From: Obelidium mucronatum | Taxonomy: Eukaryota; Chytridiomycota; Chytridiomycetes; Chytridiales; Chytriomycetaceae | Length of the DNA: 40,088 nt | Direction: 5' to 3' | NCBI GenBank assembly: GCA_025765595.1 | Contig: JAIVFH010000245.1 | Span: 1 to 40,088, forward strand | Made by a program: the position numbers and the translations under genes | Notes under the pieces: model-generated | Told to the model about the DNA's origin: nothing | What the model saw: the letters and a program-made list of their open reading frames with translations, nothing else | Databases searched by the model: none | Part shown: positions 20,465-29,949 of the stretch, piece after piece | How the letters are laid out: each line of letters starts with the position of its first letter | How positions within the stretch are numbered: position 1 is the first letter of the stretch

Positions 20465-21891
20465 TTAAGTTTGAGTCTTCCACAACGGAGCAAGAACTAT
20501 AGGCTGCGTCATTTGCCGTGGATTGAGCCATTGGAACTCCCAAGATTTCAAAGGGACAATTCCCCCACAAGGACACTGATTCCCAAAAGTGTAAAAGGAG
20601 GTTTGTTTTTGGATGTGATACAGAGCAGTTTCAGATTCGACGGAGGGGGCAACGGCAGCCTCAGCGCCAGGACCAAGAATTATCGAATCTTCCTCATGCG
20701 AAAACAAGGAGACTGACCGACCGCGAACTTTTTGCTGACTGCAGAAAAGTCCAGGATCTTGCTTATTCGGGGGTATTGGAGCGCGTATTCGATGTAGATA
20801 TCGCTGCAGGCGGGAGTTTTTAGAAGGAAGTGTAAGAGCTGAAGTCTCGGCTGTTTTACTGTCAAAGAAATGTTCAACGTCGGCTGGGTAAAAGTAGTTT
20901 ATGACACGGTATCGGTTATTATCACTGCCAATCAGTGATACTGTTCGTTTTGCAAGGCCATTCAACGCCATCCGCGTATTGGGGCGAAAGGACGTCGTGT
21001 CGAAGCGGGAATAGGATGATTCTGTTTTTGGAGTGACTTTGCCTGTTCCCAGGTTCGATGGTTCAATCTCTCGATCTATCGCGAATCAATTTTGTTAAGA
21101 AAATGTGTGTGTTTTGGTGAATGAGAATATCGTACATAATAGGAAAGGGCCGTTGATACGACTGGCCGACCAGCTGATAAGACACACCAAAAATTCAAGG
21201 ATCCTCAATAACGAAGTAGTGAATCGAGCCTTACCGTTTACCGTCACGCCATCTGCTCTGATTATGCGTCACGTCTTCAGCGAAAACGATACATGTTCCG
21301 GAACGAATGTTGATATGAAGCGGCACACTTAAAAAAAAGATTTTTTTTAGTCACCAACTTTTATGGATATCATTTAAAAACAATATGTTTTTTTTTCGTT
21401 TACCTTTGTAGAGGCTTGAGTTCGCCTGCAATACATGCCTCAATCAGCAGAAAACCATCCAGTCTAAAAGTAATCAGCTGTCAAGCATTTGTGCGGCATA
21501 AAAAATGTGAGCGGCTGCACCTGTCTTTGATGAAGCCAAAGAAGGTTTCGATGCTACTATGATGCGGGGCTGTATTGTTGTTTGAATGCCTCGGCAAAGA
21601 ATGGACTGGGTGTTGAAGAGCAGCAGGATGACTACAATCGTAAGTTTGGTTGTAATGAGCTGCTTGTGACATGAACCAGTGAGCTGGTGGTGGCAGCTGA
21701 AGTTCCATGGAAGGGTATATTGCTGAAGAAGGAGTATGTTGCTGAAAGTTGGTTGGGGGATGCCAGGCGGTGGTGACTGGGTTGTTGATAAGCACCGCAT
21801 TCAACTGCCCCCTTGAACGACTCTCAACGGCTTCGTCTTCTTGGTCAGTCGAATCAGAATAGACTCTCTTCACCGATCCACCGCTTTCCAT
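20465..21891 (-). CDS. WOPR-domain transcription regulator (Gti1/Pac2/Wor1 family), 390 aa
   Basis: Five exons fit in phase: 21891-21521, 21463-21404, 21327-21235, 21173-21136 (38 nt) and 21075-20465. Spliced, they give the WOPR domain in order: ETFFGFIKDRLDGFLLIEAC, AGELKPLQR, NIRSGTCIVFAEDVTHNQ, RWRDGKRWSASRINGPFLLY, REIEPS, then the second half GLAKRTVSLIGSDNNRYRVI NYFYPADVEHF (about residues 112-265). WOPR proteins bind DNA and control morphology or developmental switches in fungi. About 110 polar, His/Pro/Gln-rich residues precede the domain, which in many relatives starts near the N-terminus. The tail after 265 is low in conserved features. An upstream TTG-initiated extension is not needed: ATG 21891 has a good context (GAAATGG). 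Confidence 0.88.
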
Positions 21892-22235
21892 TTCTGCCCT
21901 GCTTGCCAAAAAAACACTATCTTTTTTTGGTTGCGCGTGCGATTTTCTCCAGAAAACTTATCACTCATCATCAATAAAGTACATCTACAAACTTGGATGC
22001 GCAATTAATCGACCGAAAGTAGACACACTTTCCTTTCTGATGCGACTGTGACATCATGAACATTGAGATTTCGGCGAAGGCAAATTGAATCAGAAATGCC
22101 CAGAAATCAAGGGCGACAAGAAAATACATAATATTGAAATATTAATAGTGCGAAAAGGTAAAATCTATTCATCTTAAAGACTGTGGCTTTGGACAACAAA
22201 CTGACAGGACAAAGAAAGCAGACGGTCAAAAAGAA
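21892..22235. other. Divergent promoter of the WOPR and VHS genes
   Basis: 344 bp between two start codons on opposite strands. It contains AT-rich stretches (about 22125-22150) and a CATCATGA/TGACATCA patch near 22050. No gene is seen. Confidence 0.5.
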
Positions 22236-23215
22236 ATGTTTAAAACCTTTAAGCCAGACGGCCTCATTGGCGCTGCAATGCTCGGTTAGGAAAGCTGTTG
22301 TCGCGAGTCGATATCTGAATTGGATTGATCTCATTAGATCTGACATCATCGCCGGTTCTCAACCAGCCGCTGCTCAATTCAACTATTGCGGACATCAAGG
22401 CATTCTACGCCACGGGCACGCCACGAAAAGGATGCGCTCAGGCTATTAAAAGCATTACCCATCAACTGATGATATTAAAGAATCCAGGTATGGAGAGAGA
22501 CTTGGAGGTCAATCTCTTTTGATTGATTGGGGGCACTTCTTGCTTTTAGATTGTCTTCAAAACACTCTTGTAATCCTCGGAGTTTTGTACAACGAATGTG
22601 GGACGGAGTTTCGTGAAGAGTTGGGTAAGAAAGAATGGGGGCCGGACTTTGCGCAACGAACAGTTGAGTCGAGAGGGCTCAACCAAGTCGTCAATCTAAC
22701 GCATTTTTTTTACAAAAACACATAGGATATTTCTCCAGAGTTGCGTGGTTATTCGTTGGAAATGATTGCTGAGTGGGGACTTGCTCCATTTTCCCGTGCG
22801 TGTAGTGCAGTTTATTTAAAGCCATTTGTTTTATCAACTTACGACCCTTCAAGCTGAATCTATCAAAATAATGTTTGAGCGAATGTTGAAGCTTGGGTAT
22901 CGTTTCCAAGCCGATACACTCAAAAAGGTATCTTGTCATTTTATTTTGAATTTCGCCTGTTCCAACAAGATATTTAATATGTTCCCCCCCTTACAGATTT
23001 CACCTCAAAGGATGCAGAGAATCAGACTCACAGACTACTCGAGTCCCATCTCGTTTTCAATGAAAACTTATACACTGCCTTCAGATCTTCCAGTTCCATC
23101 AAAGACACGGCTCTCTGCACAGCCGCCACCGCCATTTTCTGAAGGGGATGGCGTTTCATCATCATCAGCATCTGAAAACGTTGTGCTTCCAGCCTATGAA
23201 GCGATTTCGGGTTGA
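22236..23215 (+). CDS. VHS-domain protein, 224 aa
   Basis: Six small exons fit in phase: 22236-22284, 22338-22487, 22550-22662, 22726-22795, 22854-22927 and 22997-23215. The donor GTTGAG (intron 3) recurs at other genes in this window. The spliced protein starts MFKTFKPDGLIGAAMLD and has a VHS domain at about residues 15-150: AIKSITHQLMILKNPDCLQN, LGVLYNECGTEFREEL, ISPELRGYSLEMIAEWG and FERMLKLGYRFQADTLKK (last helix). VHS proteins (Hrs/Vps27, STAM, Lsb5, GGA) sort ubiquitinated cargo or act in endocytosis. The tail is Ser/Pro-rich, without a visible FYVE, SH3 or GAT domain. A second VHS gene with the same MFKT start lies at 33316-34450. Confidence 0.72.
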
Positions 23216-23446
23216 TGTTTGAGACTTTGGGGATGAAAACGGATGTATTTTTACACATATCTGCAAAAACGCACAAGTTAAATGTTGTTGGAATAAAGGC
23301 AAGAGTAAAAGGGTGATGTGTATTTTGTCAATACCCATTTGTAATGGCTTGAATGCATGCGATGGCACAATAAACACGCAATGTCAATGATTTGAATTTT
23401 CCCGCCAAAAACAAAAAAAAAAACACACACACACATTTCGCACACA

Positions 23447-24025
23447 ATGTCTGCTGCTTCTCCAATCAAAGTCGGTGACAAGGTCCCAGCCGGTTTGAAC
23501 TTCACAACGACAACCAACCCTGATGAAGTGGGTGCCTGTGCAGTGCCAAAGATTGTCAAGAGCGAGGAGATTCTTGGAAGTGGGAAAGTGCTCTTGGTAG
23601 CTGTTCCGGGAGCGTTCACACCTGGTTGTCATTTGCAGCATTTGCCTGGGTACATCAAGCATGCTGATGGTGAGAAGGTTCTTTTTGCTTCGACAGTTGG
23701 TTTGGAACAAAACATGGCTGACAAATCAAACTGCTTCACAGCATTCAAAGCAAAGGGCATCGACCAGATTTTCTTCACGTCAACAAACGATGTGTTTGTG
23801 CTTGACGCGTGGGCCAAGCACTCAAACGCAAAGAATATTCAAGTTTTAGCAGACGGTAATGGAGCATGGGCTGCTGCTATTGGACTGGTGCAAGATTTGA
23901 CGGCAAAAAACATGGGTATCAGATCAAAGAGATATGCAATCTTGTTTGAGAATGGGATCGCAAAGCTTGTGGCGGAGGGTGATTTGACAGTTTCAGGTGC
24001 GGAAGTGATTTTGGCGCGTTTGTGA
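23447..24025 (+). CDS. Type II (Prx5/Ahp1-like) peroxiredoxin, 192 aa
   Basis: Single exon with the ATG at 23447 after a CA-rich leader. The active site is VPGAFTPGCHLQHLPGYI, with the peroxidatic Cys at residue 61. The usual residue before this Cys is Thr or Ser; here it is Gly, while Thr58 of the T-x-x-C motif is kept. Further family signs are VGDKVP at the N-terminus, GLEQNMADKSNCFTAF in place of the common NDxFVxxAW block, followed by NDVFVLDAWAKH, and GIRSKRYAILFENG. It reduces H2O2 and alkyl hydroperoxides using thioredoxin or glutathione. Another Cys at about residue 95 could act as resolving Cys. No targeting peptide is seen, so the cytosol is likely. The 3' end appears duplicated downstream. 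Confidence 0.92.
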   Translation: MSAASPIKVGDKVPAGLNFTTTTNPDEVGACAVPKIVKSEEILGSGKVLLVAVPGAFTPGCHLQHLPGYIKHADGEKVLFASTVGLEQNMADKSNCFTAFKAKGIDQIFFTSTNDVFVLDAWAKHSNAKNIQVLADGNGAWAAAIGLVQDLTAKNMGIRSKRYAILFENGIAKLVAEGDLTVSGAEVILARL

Positions 24026-24443
24026 AGGAAGATTTCACACATGAGATAATAAAGTCACCATATCTCGGTTTCAATGCCTTTTGATGCTTTCTGGTTTCTT
24101 TTGATTATTTATCAGCAGCTGAAATGACTTTGGCGCATTTGTGAGTAGTAGGTGATGATTGCGAAGTTAAAAAATAATCACCAATCTCGGTTGTTCATGC
24201 CTTTCGATAGAGTTTTTTTTCTTGTCCAACCAAAATCAAAAAAGCGCTTTGACCTTTAGATGTCATAGGACATAAAAATAAAAACTGAATCTCAAATCTG
24301 GAGGCGATGAGGTGGAAATTGCATTACAATCGTGTGGTAAATACGGTGCTATTTGCAGTGCAATTTGGGGCTTGTAAACACGCTCTTGTATAAAAAGGGC
24401 CCAACATACCTTTGCCAATTACCATAGAAAAGATCCTAGAAAG
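24026..24443. other. Intergenic with decayed copy of the peroxiredoxin 3' end
   Basis: The end of the peroxiredoxin gene and its 3' region (about 23994-24090: TTGGCGCGTTTGTGA, then ATCTCGGTTTCAATGCCTTTTGAT) recurs in diverged form at about 24116-24212 (TTGGCGCATTTGTGA, then ATCTCGGTTGTTCATGCCTTTCGAT). This looks like an old tandem duplication of roughly 100 bp. The rest is promoter of the chitinase gene. Confidence 0.6.
24389..24397 (+). promoter_or_regulatory. TATA box of the GH18-CAP gene
   Basis: TATAAAAAG, 46 bp before the ATG at 24444. Confidence 0.55.
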
Positions 24444-27400
24444 ATGGTCAACCTCATTTCGACTACTCTATTGGCATTATATACAGCTACGACAGTCGTT
24501 GCAACTATTGGTGGTGCTCCTCAACGACTTGTTGGTGCCTACCTTGCCGATTGGGAGCTTGCTGGATACAATGGGCCCAAATTCGACTACAGCAAAGTGA
24601 CACATGTCTTTTACGGTGAGAGAGATTTAGAGTGATGGACGACTCCCCATATTTTTTGCTGAGATTACTGTTTCTTCTTGCAGCATTTGCCAACATTACC
24701 GAAAATGGAAATTTGACTCTTCCCGTTAATTTCAACCAAGCGATTGTTGACGACATCCATGCTTCCAACGCCCGAGCTATTCTGTCGATTGGAGGCTGGG
24801 GCACAACTCCCTTCTCCCCTGTTTTTGCGTCCTCAACTTCCCGTGCTATTTTCGTGGCAGATGTCTTGTCTGTTTTGATTGCTCGTGGATTTGACGGAGT
24901 TGGTGAGTGCTTGTTTTTATTGTTGTTGAAGGCGAAAGCATCTAACAGTGTCCAGACATTGACTGGGAGTTTCCCAACCGCGCCGGAGGGGGCCAAGCCA
25001 CGGATGCGGGCGACAGCGCCAACCTGCTCGCGACTCTCGGTGATTTGAAATCCGCGCTGGGAAGCACGTTTTCCGTGTCGGCGACGGCGCCCATCTTTGG
25101 CTTCACGGGCGCCACGCAGGGCCTCTGGCTGTCTGATTTGTCAGCATTTGCGAGCGCGCTCGACTTCCTGACGGTGATGGCGTACGACCTGAACGGCAGC
25201 TGGGAGACATACACAGGCCCGAATGCGCCGCTGCAAGCAAACAGCGCCAACAACGGCGGCAGCATCGTCGAGGCCGTCAACTTCTTTGCGGGCGCAAACT
25301 TCCCGCTGAACCAGCTGGTGCTCGGTACCCCATTGTAAGCTCTTTATGTTGACTTCCTCTTGATTTCTTATGAGCCATTAACGCTTGTCGCTACAGTTAT
25401 GGAAGATCTTTCATCACCACAACTTCAATGGCCAATAACGCTCCAACAAATCAAGCTGCCACTCACAACGGTGCTGCAACCGGAACCTTGACTTACAAGC
25501 AAATCGCTCTCAGTCTTCAAGACCCAACCAAAAACTACATTCAACAATTTGATACCAACACAATGACTCCATGGTTGTTTGACACTGTCGCCAGCAAATA
25601 CATTACATACGATGATGCCCGTTCTATTACTGTCAAGGCGACCTTTGCCGGTTGTGTCGGATTGAAGGGTGTGTATGCATGGCAAGGATCTCAAGATGCC
25701 GGACAGCTCTTGCCCTACTTGGGACAAGTCAACACATTGAGCACCGGCTCCGTATCAGATTGTCTCGCTACCGCTTTGGCCATTGCCGAGGCGCCATTGC
25801 TTGATCTTCCACCGGCCCCATTGCTCGATATTACTTCTCGTTGTGGAACCAACTGGAGTGTCGCCGATACCACTTGCGGAACTATTTGTTACGGATCAAA
25901 CAGTGACTGCCCAGCTGGGCAGTCCTGTTTCGCTCTCCTCAACACCAACGCTTGCGCCAACCCAGCAAACAACGGAAACACCAACTTGTCTCCAAGTGCT
26001 ATCGACTCTGTTTTAGAAGCACACAACACTTTCCGTGATCAGTACAACATTGGTCCACTTTCATGGGATTCCGAAATTGCTTCTCACGCGATTGCTTGGG
26101 CTGTTCATCAAGCCAGTTTCGTTGGCTGTGTGGATTGGAGCCACCCACATGGTGATCTCGTCAGTTTGGGACAAAACTTGGCTGCTGGTACGAGCTGGGC
26201 CTACACCCCTGCCGATTTGGTTGGATCTTGGACTTCTGAGTCAGTTCCAACTACACCTGGCACTTACAACCACGCAACTCAAGTCTTGTGGGGAGCTACT
26301 ACGAAAGTGGGATGTGCTGTCGCTTATGGTCTTCAGGCAGATGGTCAAACTTGTTCTGTTTTGATTTGTGATTACTCGATCCCAGGAAACGTGTATTCGC
26401 AACAGTGGAACTCTTTTGGGTTCGTCACTAGAACTTCATCTACCACTGCTGGTGTTTCTACTACTACTACGACTGTTGCTGCTACTACTACCACTGCTGC
26501 TGCCTCTACTACTACCACTGTTGCCGGTACTACTACCACTGTTGCCGCTACTACTACCACTGTTGCCGGTACTACTACCACTGTTGCCGCTACTACTACC
26601 ACTGTTGCCGGTACTACTACCACTGTTGCCGCTACTACTACCACTGTTGCCGCTACTACTACCACTGTTGCCGCTACTACGACCACTGCTGTTGCTACTG
26701 CGACTTCATCAACAACGGCGGCTCAAACGACAACTGTTGCAAGCCAATCATCGACCACCACCAACGTTCCCGCATCTTCCACCCAGCAAACGACGACACA
26801 AGCGACAACTACTGAAGCCACGTCTACTCCAACTTCTACCCCCGTTTGCAACCCAAGCCAACCTATCAGCGAAACAAACTTATGTCCTTCTACACCTGCC
26901 CCTCAGGAACTGACTGATATTGCCACAAATAACACTCCAGCCGATATTGCGTTTGAACCATTCACTAGAGACCCGGCCGAGCTTGTGTCGCAGTTGGTTG
27001 GCCAAGTTCCATCCAATTTGGGTGCTTTGAACGAGACTGATTTGGCGGCTTCGATTGTTGTTCTTAGTAGCCAGCAGCCCATTCCCACTGGATCCACAAT
27101 TGCTTTTGAAGGTGCTCCACTTCCACACAACTCCAATACCGGCTTAAATGCTATCGTGGTTCAGTTGATTCTTTCCAGCTATGAGGTTTGGTTACCCCTT
27201 TTTTATTCTTTGGCTTTTTTTTCTAAAATCGTTCTTTTGTTATCTGCATGTAGTTTGCTCAAGTTGTACCCGAAGTCAACACCTACAACAGCGCCAGTTC
27301 ATTCAACCTCCACTTTTCAGGAATTTCTGGAGTTCCAAGTGCTGGCGTGTTCTCGTTTATTCTTCCAGACTACATTCGTAGCATTTGGTTCACCCTCTCG

Positions 27401-29860
27401 CTGAATGGAGACGATTCATCGTTATTGATTACAATCAATTCTGGTACTGAAGTACTCGGGTCTATTCGCGCTGCTTTGGCAAGCCCGCCAACCAAGAGAA
27501 GAGATGATGATTTCAGCTTTGCACAGGGTTCGGCGCCTATTAATACTGTCAGCACTTCCACTGCTACCACCGCGACTGCGGGGGCCACCGAAACGGCAAC
27601 TGCTACCGCTACTGGAACGACTGAAGGTGCCTCAACGACTGGTACTGTTCAAACTGCTACTGCTACCGCCACCACTACTGGAGCTGCTACTACCGATTCG
27701 CAAACTACTGGAACCGGAGCCGCCACCACTACTACTGCTGCTGCTGGTACTACTGCTGCTGGCACTAGCACCGATGCCGCTACCACCACTGCTGTTGGTA
27801 CCACCACTGCTTCTGGTACTACCACTGCTGCCGCCACCACCACTGCTGCCGCCACCACTACTGCTGCTGGCACTACCACCGATGCCGCTACCACCACTGC
27901 TGTTGGTACCACCACTGCTGCTGGTACTACCACTGCTGCCGCCACCACCACTGCTGCCGCCACCACTACTGCTGCTGGCACTACCACCGATGCCGCTACC
28001 ACCACTGCTTCTGGTACTACCACTGCTGCCGCCACCACCACTGCTGCCGCCACCACCACTGCTGCTGGTACTACCACCGATGCCGCTACTGCCACTGCTG
28101 GTACTACTACTACTGCTGTTGGAACAACCACTGCTGCAGGAACCACTACTGGAACGGCTGCCGCCACCACCACTGCTGCTGGTACTACCACTGCTGCTGG
28201 TACTACCACTGCTGCCGCCACCACTGCGGCTGGTACTACCACCGATTCGGCTACCACTACTGCTGGTACCACTACTGGAACTGCTGCTGCCACTACGAGT
28301 GCTGTTGGTACTACCACCGATGCCGGTACTACCACTGCTGCCGCCACCACCACAGCTGCCGCTACCACTACTGCTGCCGGTACCACTACTGCTGCTGGTA
28401 CTACCACCGATACCGCTACTGCCACTGCTACTACTTCTGTCGGAACAACCACTGTTGCTGGTACCACTACTGGAACCGCTGCCGCCACTACAACTGCTGC
28501 TGGAACCACTACTGGAACTGATGTTGCCACTACGACTGCGACTGGAACAACGGCTGCTGCCACCACCACTGGAGCGCAAACTACTGGTACCGCGACGGCT
28601 ACCACCACTGGAGTCCAACCAACCGGAACAGCTACCACTGCCACAGGTTCTGCCGGAACCACTTCAACGACAGCTACCAGCACTCCATCTCCCACATTGT
28701 TTAACCTCAACAACGTCATTAACGGAACGTACCCACTCATCAAGGACTATACTGTTGATGGCTGTCTTAACAACCTCCAAGTTCTTCCACCAAACTACAT
28801 TCCAACATTCATTGATGCTCCCGGAGCCAACTGTGGGCCCACAAACTTGACGCGATTGAACAACTACTTCAACTTCAGCTCGACGCCTGGGTTGAGCACG
28901 TTTACTGGATTTGTGAATGGAACTCAGTTTGAGGTTGCTGTTGGTGTGAATGGTGTTGGTAAGAGAAGAAGAGATGCGGTGTTGCTGGATGCGGATGCGT
29001 GGAGATTCTTTTATTATGCTGTGGTTGTGCAAGGGGTTAGCACTTGTACTGTTTCGTCGGTTCAGGCTACGGCTACTACTACTTGTACGGGATCTCAGGC
29101 GAGTGCGTCTGCTACTACCACTTGTACTGGGACTGGTGCTAGTGCTTCCGCTGCTGCTACTGCTACTACCACTTGTACTGGTGCCAGTGCTTCCACTGCA
29201 GCCGCTTCTGGCTCTGCTACTACTACTTGCACGGGATCAAAGACGACAACAACAGTCAGCGGTGCATCAGCGGCGACTACTACTGGAGCGCCAGCTCCAA
29301 ATGCTCCTTCGGCATCAACTGCATCCGCATCTGGCGCCGTGTATACACCAGCAGCACCAGCGGGTAACACCTCAGCAGCCACTGGCACAACAAGTGGATC
29401 TGTTCCATCTGCTTCTTCAGTTGCTGGTTACGTAGCGCCACCACCAGTTCCAGCTGGAAACAACGCGTACGCTGCACCTGTCGCCCCAACTCAAGGAAAT
29501 GGGTCTAGTCCTGTTCCCGCAGGAAACGCGCCATATGGTGCTGGACCAGCAGCACCAGCAACAACTGGTTCTGTTGCGCCTCCGGCGGGTAATGCACCCT
29601 ATGTCGCAGGAGCTCCAGCCACTGGCTCTGCTGCAGCTCCAGCTGGAAACGCACCATCGTATGGAGCGGCTGGTGTTGCTTCAACGGCGGGACCAGTTGC
29701 GCCAGCTGGAAACGCGCCGTATGCCGGTTCTCCAGTTGTTACAGGTGCTGGAGGTAGCGCAACTACTGCCACCAAGAACTTGTTTGCGTCTGCAGGTGCA
29801 AAGACGGTTGTTTCTTCTTCAGTCGCAGCGTTGCTTTTGCTTTCTTTGCTTTCGATTTAG
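24444..29860 (+). CDS. Very large surface protein: GH18 chitinase + Cys-rich module + CAP domain + Thr-rich repeats + probable GPI tail, 1,721 aa
   Basis: Five exons in phase: 24444-24615, 24684-24902, 24956-25334, 25397-27185, 27254-29860. Signal peptide (about 1-22). GH18 domain about 25-385: VTHVFYAFANI, AILSIGGWG, the catalytic GFDGVDIDWEFPN (DxxDxDxE complete, Glu as acid/base), LTVMAYDLNGSW, GVYAWQGSQDAG. Cys-rich module about 400-445 (CGTNW...CPAGQSCFA). CAP domain about 458-605: VLEAHNTFRDQYNIGPLSWD, HGDLVSLGQNLA, YNHATQVLWGATTKVGC, CDYSIPGNV. A heptad Thr-rich linker, an unknown domain (about 750-930), a long Ala/Thr repeat (about 950-1330), a second unknown domain (about 1335-1450), TTTCTG repeats and PAGNAPY repeats follow. 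The last 25 residues are hydrophobic, as for GPI attachment. Likely role: chitin remodelling or attachment at the cell surface (inference). The joining of exons 4 and 5 rests on phase and on the lack of a stop. Confidence 0.85.
26505..26690 (+). repeat. 21-bp coding tandem repeat (A/G)TTTTVA
   Basis: Repeated unit of seven codons, (GCT/GGT) ACT ACT ACC ACT GTT GCC, with alternating Ala and Gly. It forms the linker after the CAP domain. Thr density suggests O-mannosylation. Confidence 0.85.
27720..28420 (+). repeat. Coding Ala/Thr repeat with 108-bp higher-order unit
   Basis: GATGCCGCTACC marks recur at 27773, 27881 and 27989 (108 bp apart) and at 28079 (90 bp). Within each unit the short motif ACTACTGCTGCT/GCC varies. 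It encodes a long mucin-like stalk of the GH18-CAP protein. Copy number may be collapsed or polymorphic. Confidence 0.8.
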
Positions 29861-29949
29861 AAAATGATTTGAGGAAATAGAAGTATATTTTAGATATAAA
29901 ACTTTTTCTTGTCCGAAAAACTCTTTTGCAAACAAAAAAAGCAGAACTG

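Noticed and set aside
26505..26690. CRISPR-like regular direct repeats
   Set aside because: The repeats are in-frame 21-bp coding units without unique spacers, in a eukaryotic gene.
26368..26913. Leu/Pro-rich plus-strand ORF over the heptad repeat
   Set aside because: Shadow of the same repeat in another frame of the GH18-CAP gene.
27632..28743. Long antisense and out-of-frame ORFs (Ser/Gly-rich, Val/Ala-rich, Leu/Pro-rich) over the Thr repeat
   Set aside because: They are mirror readings of a GCT/ACC triplet repeat, which is open in every frame; only the sense frame joins to domains and splice sites.
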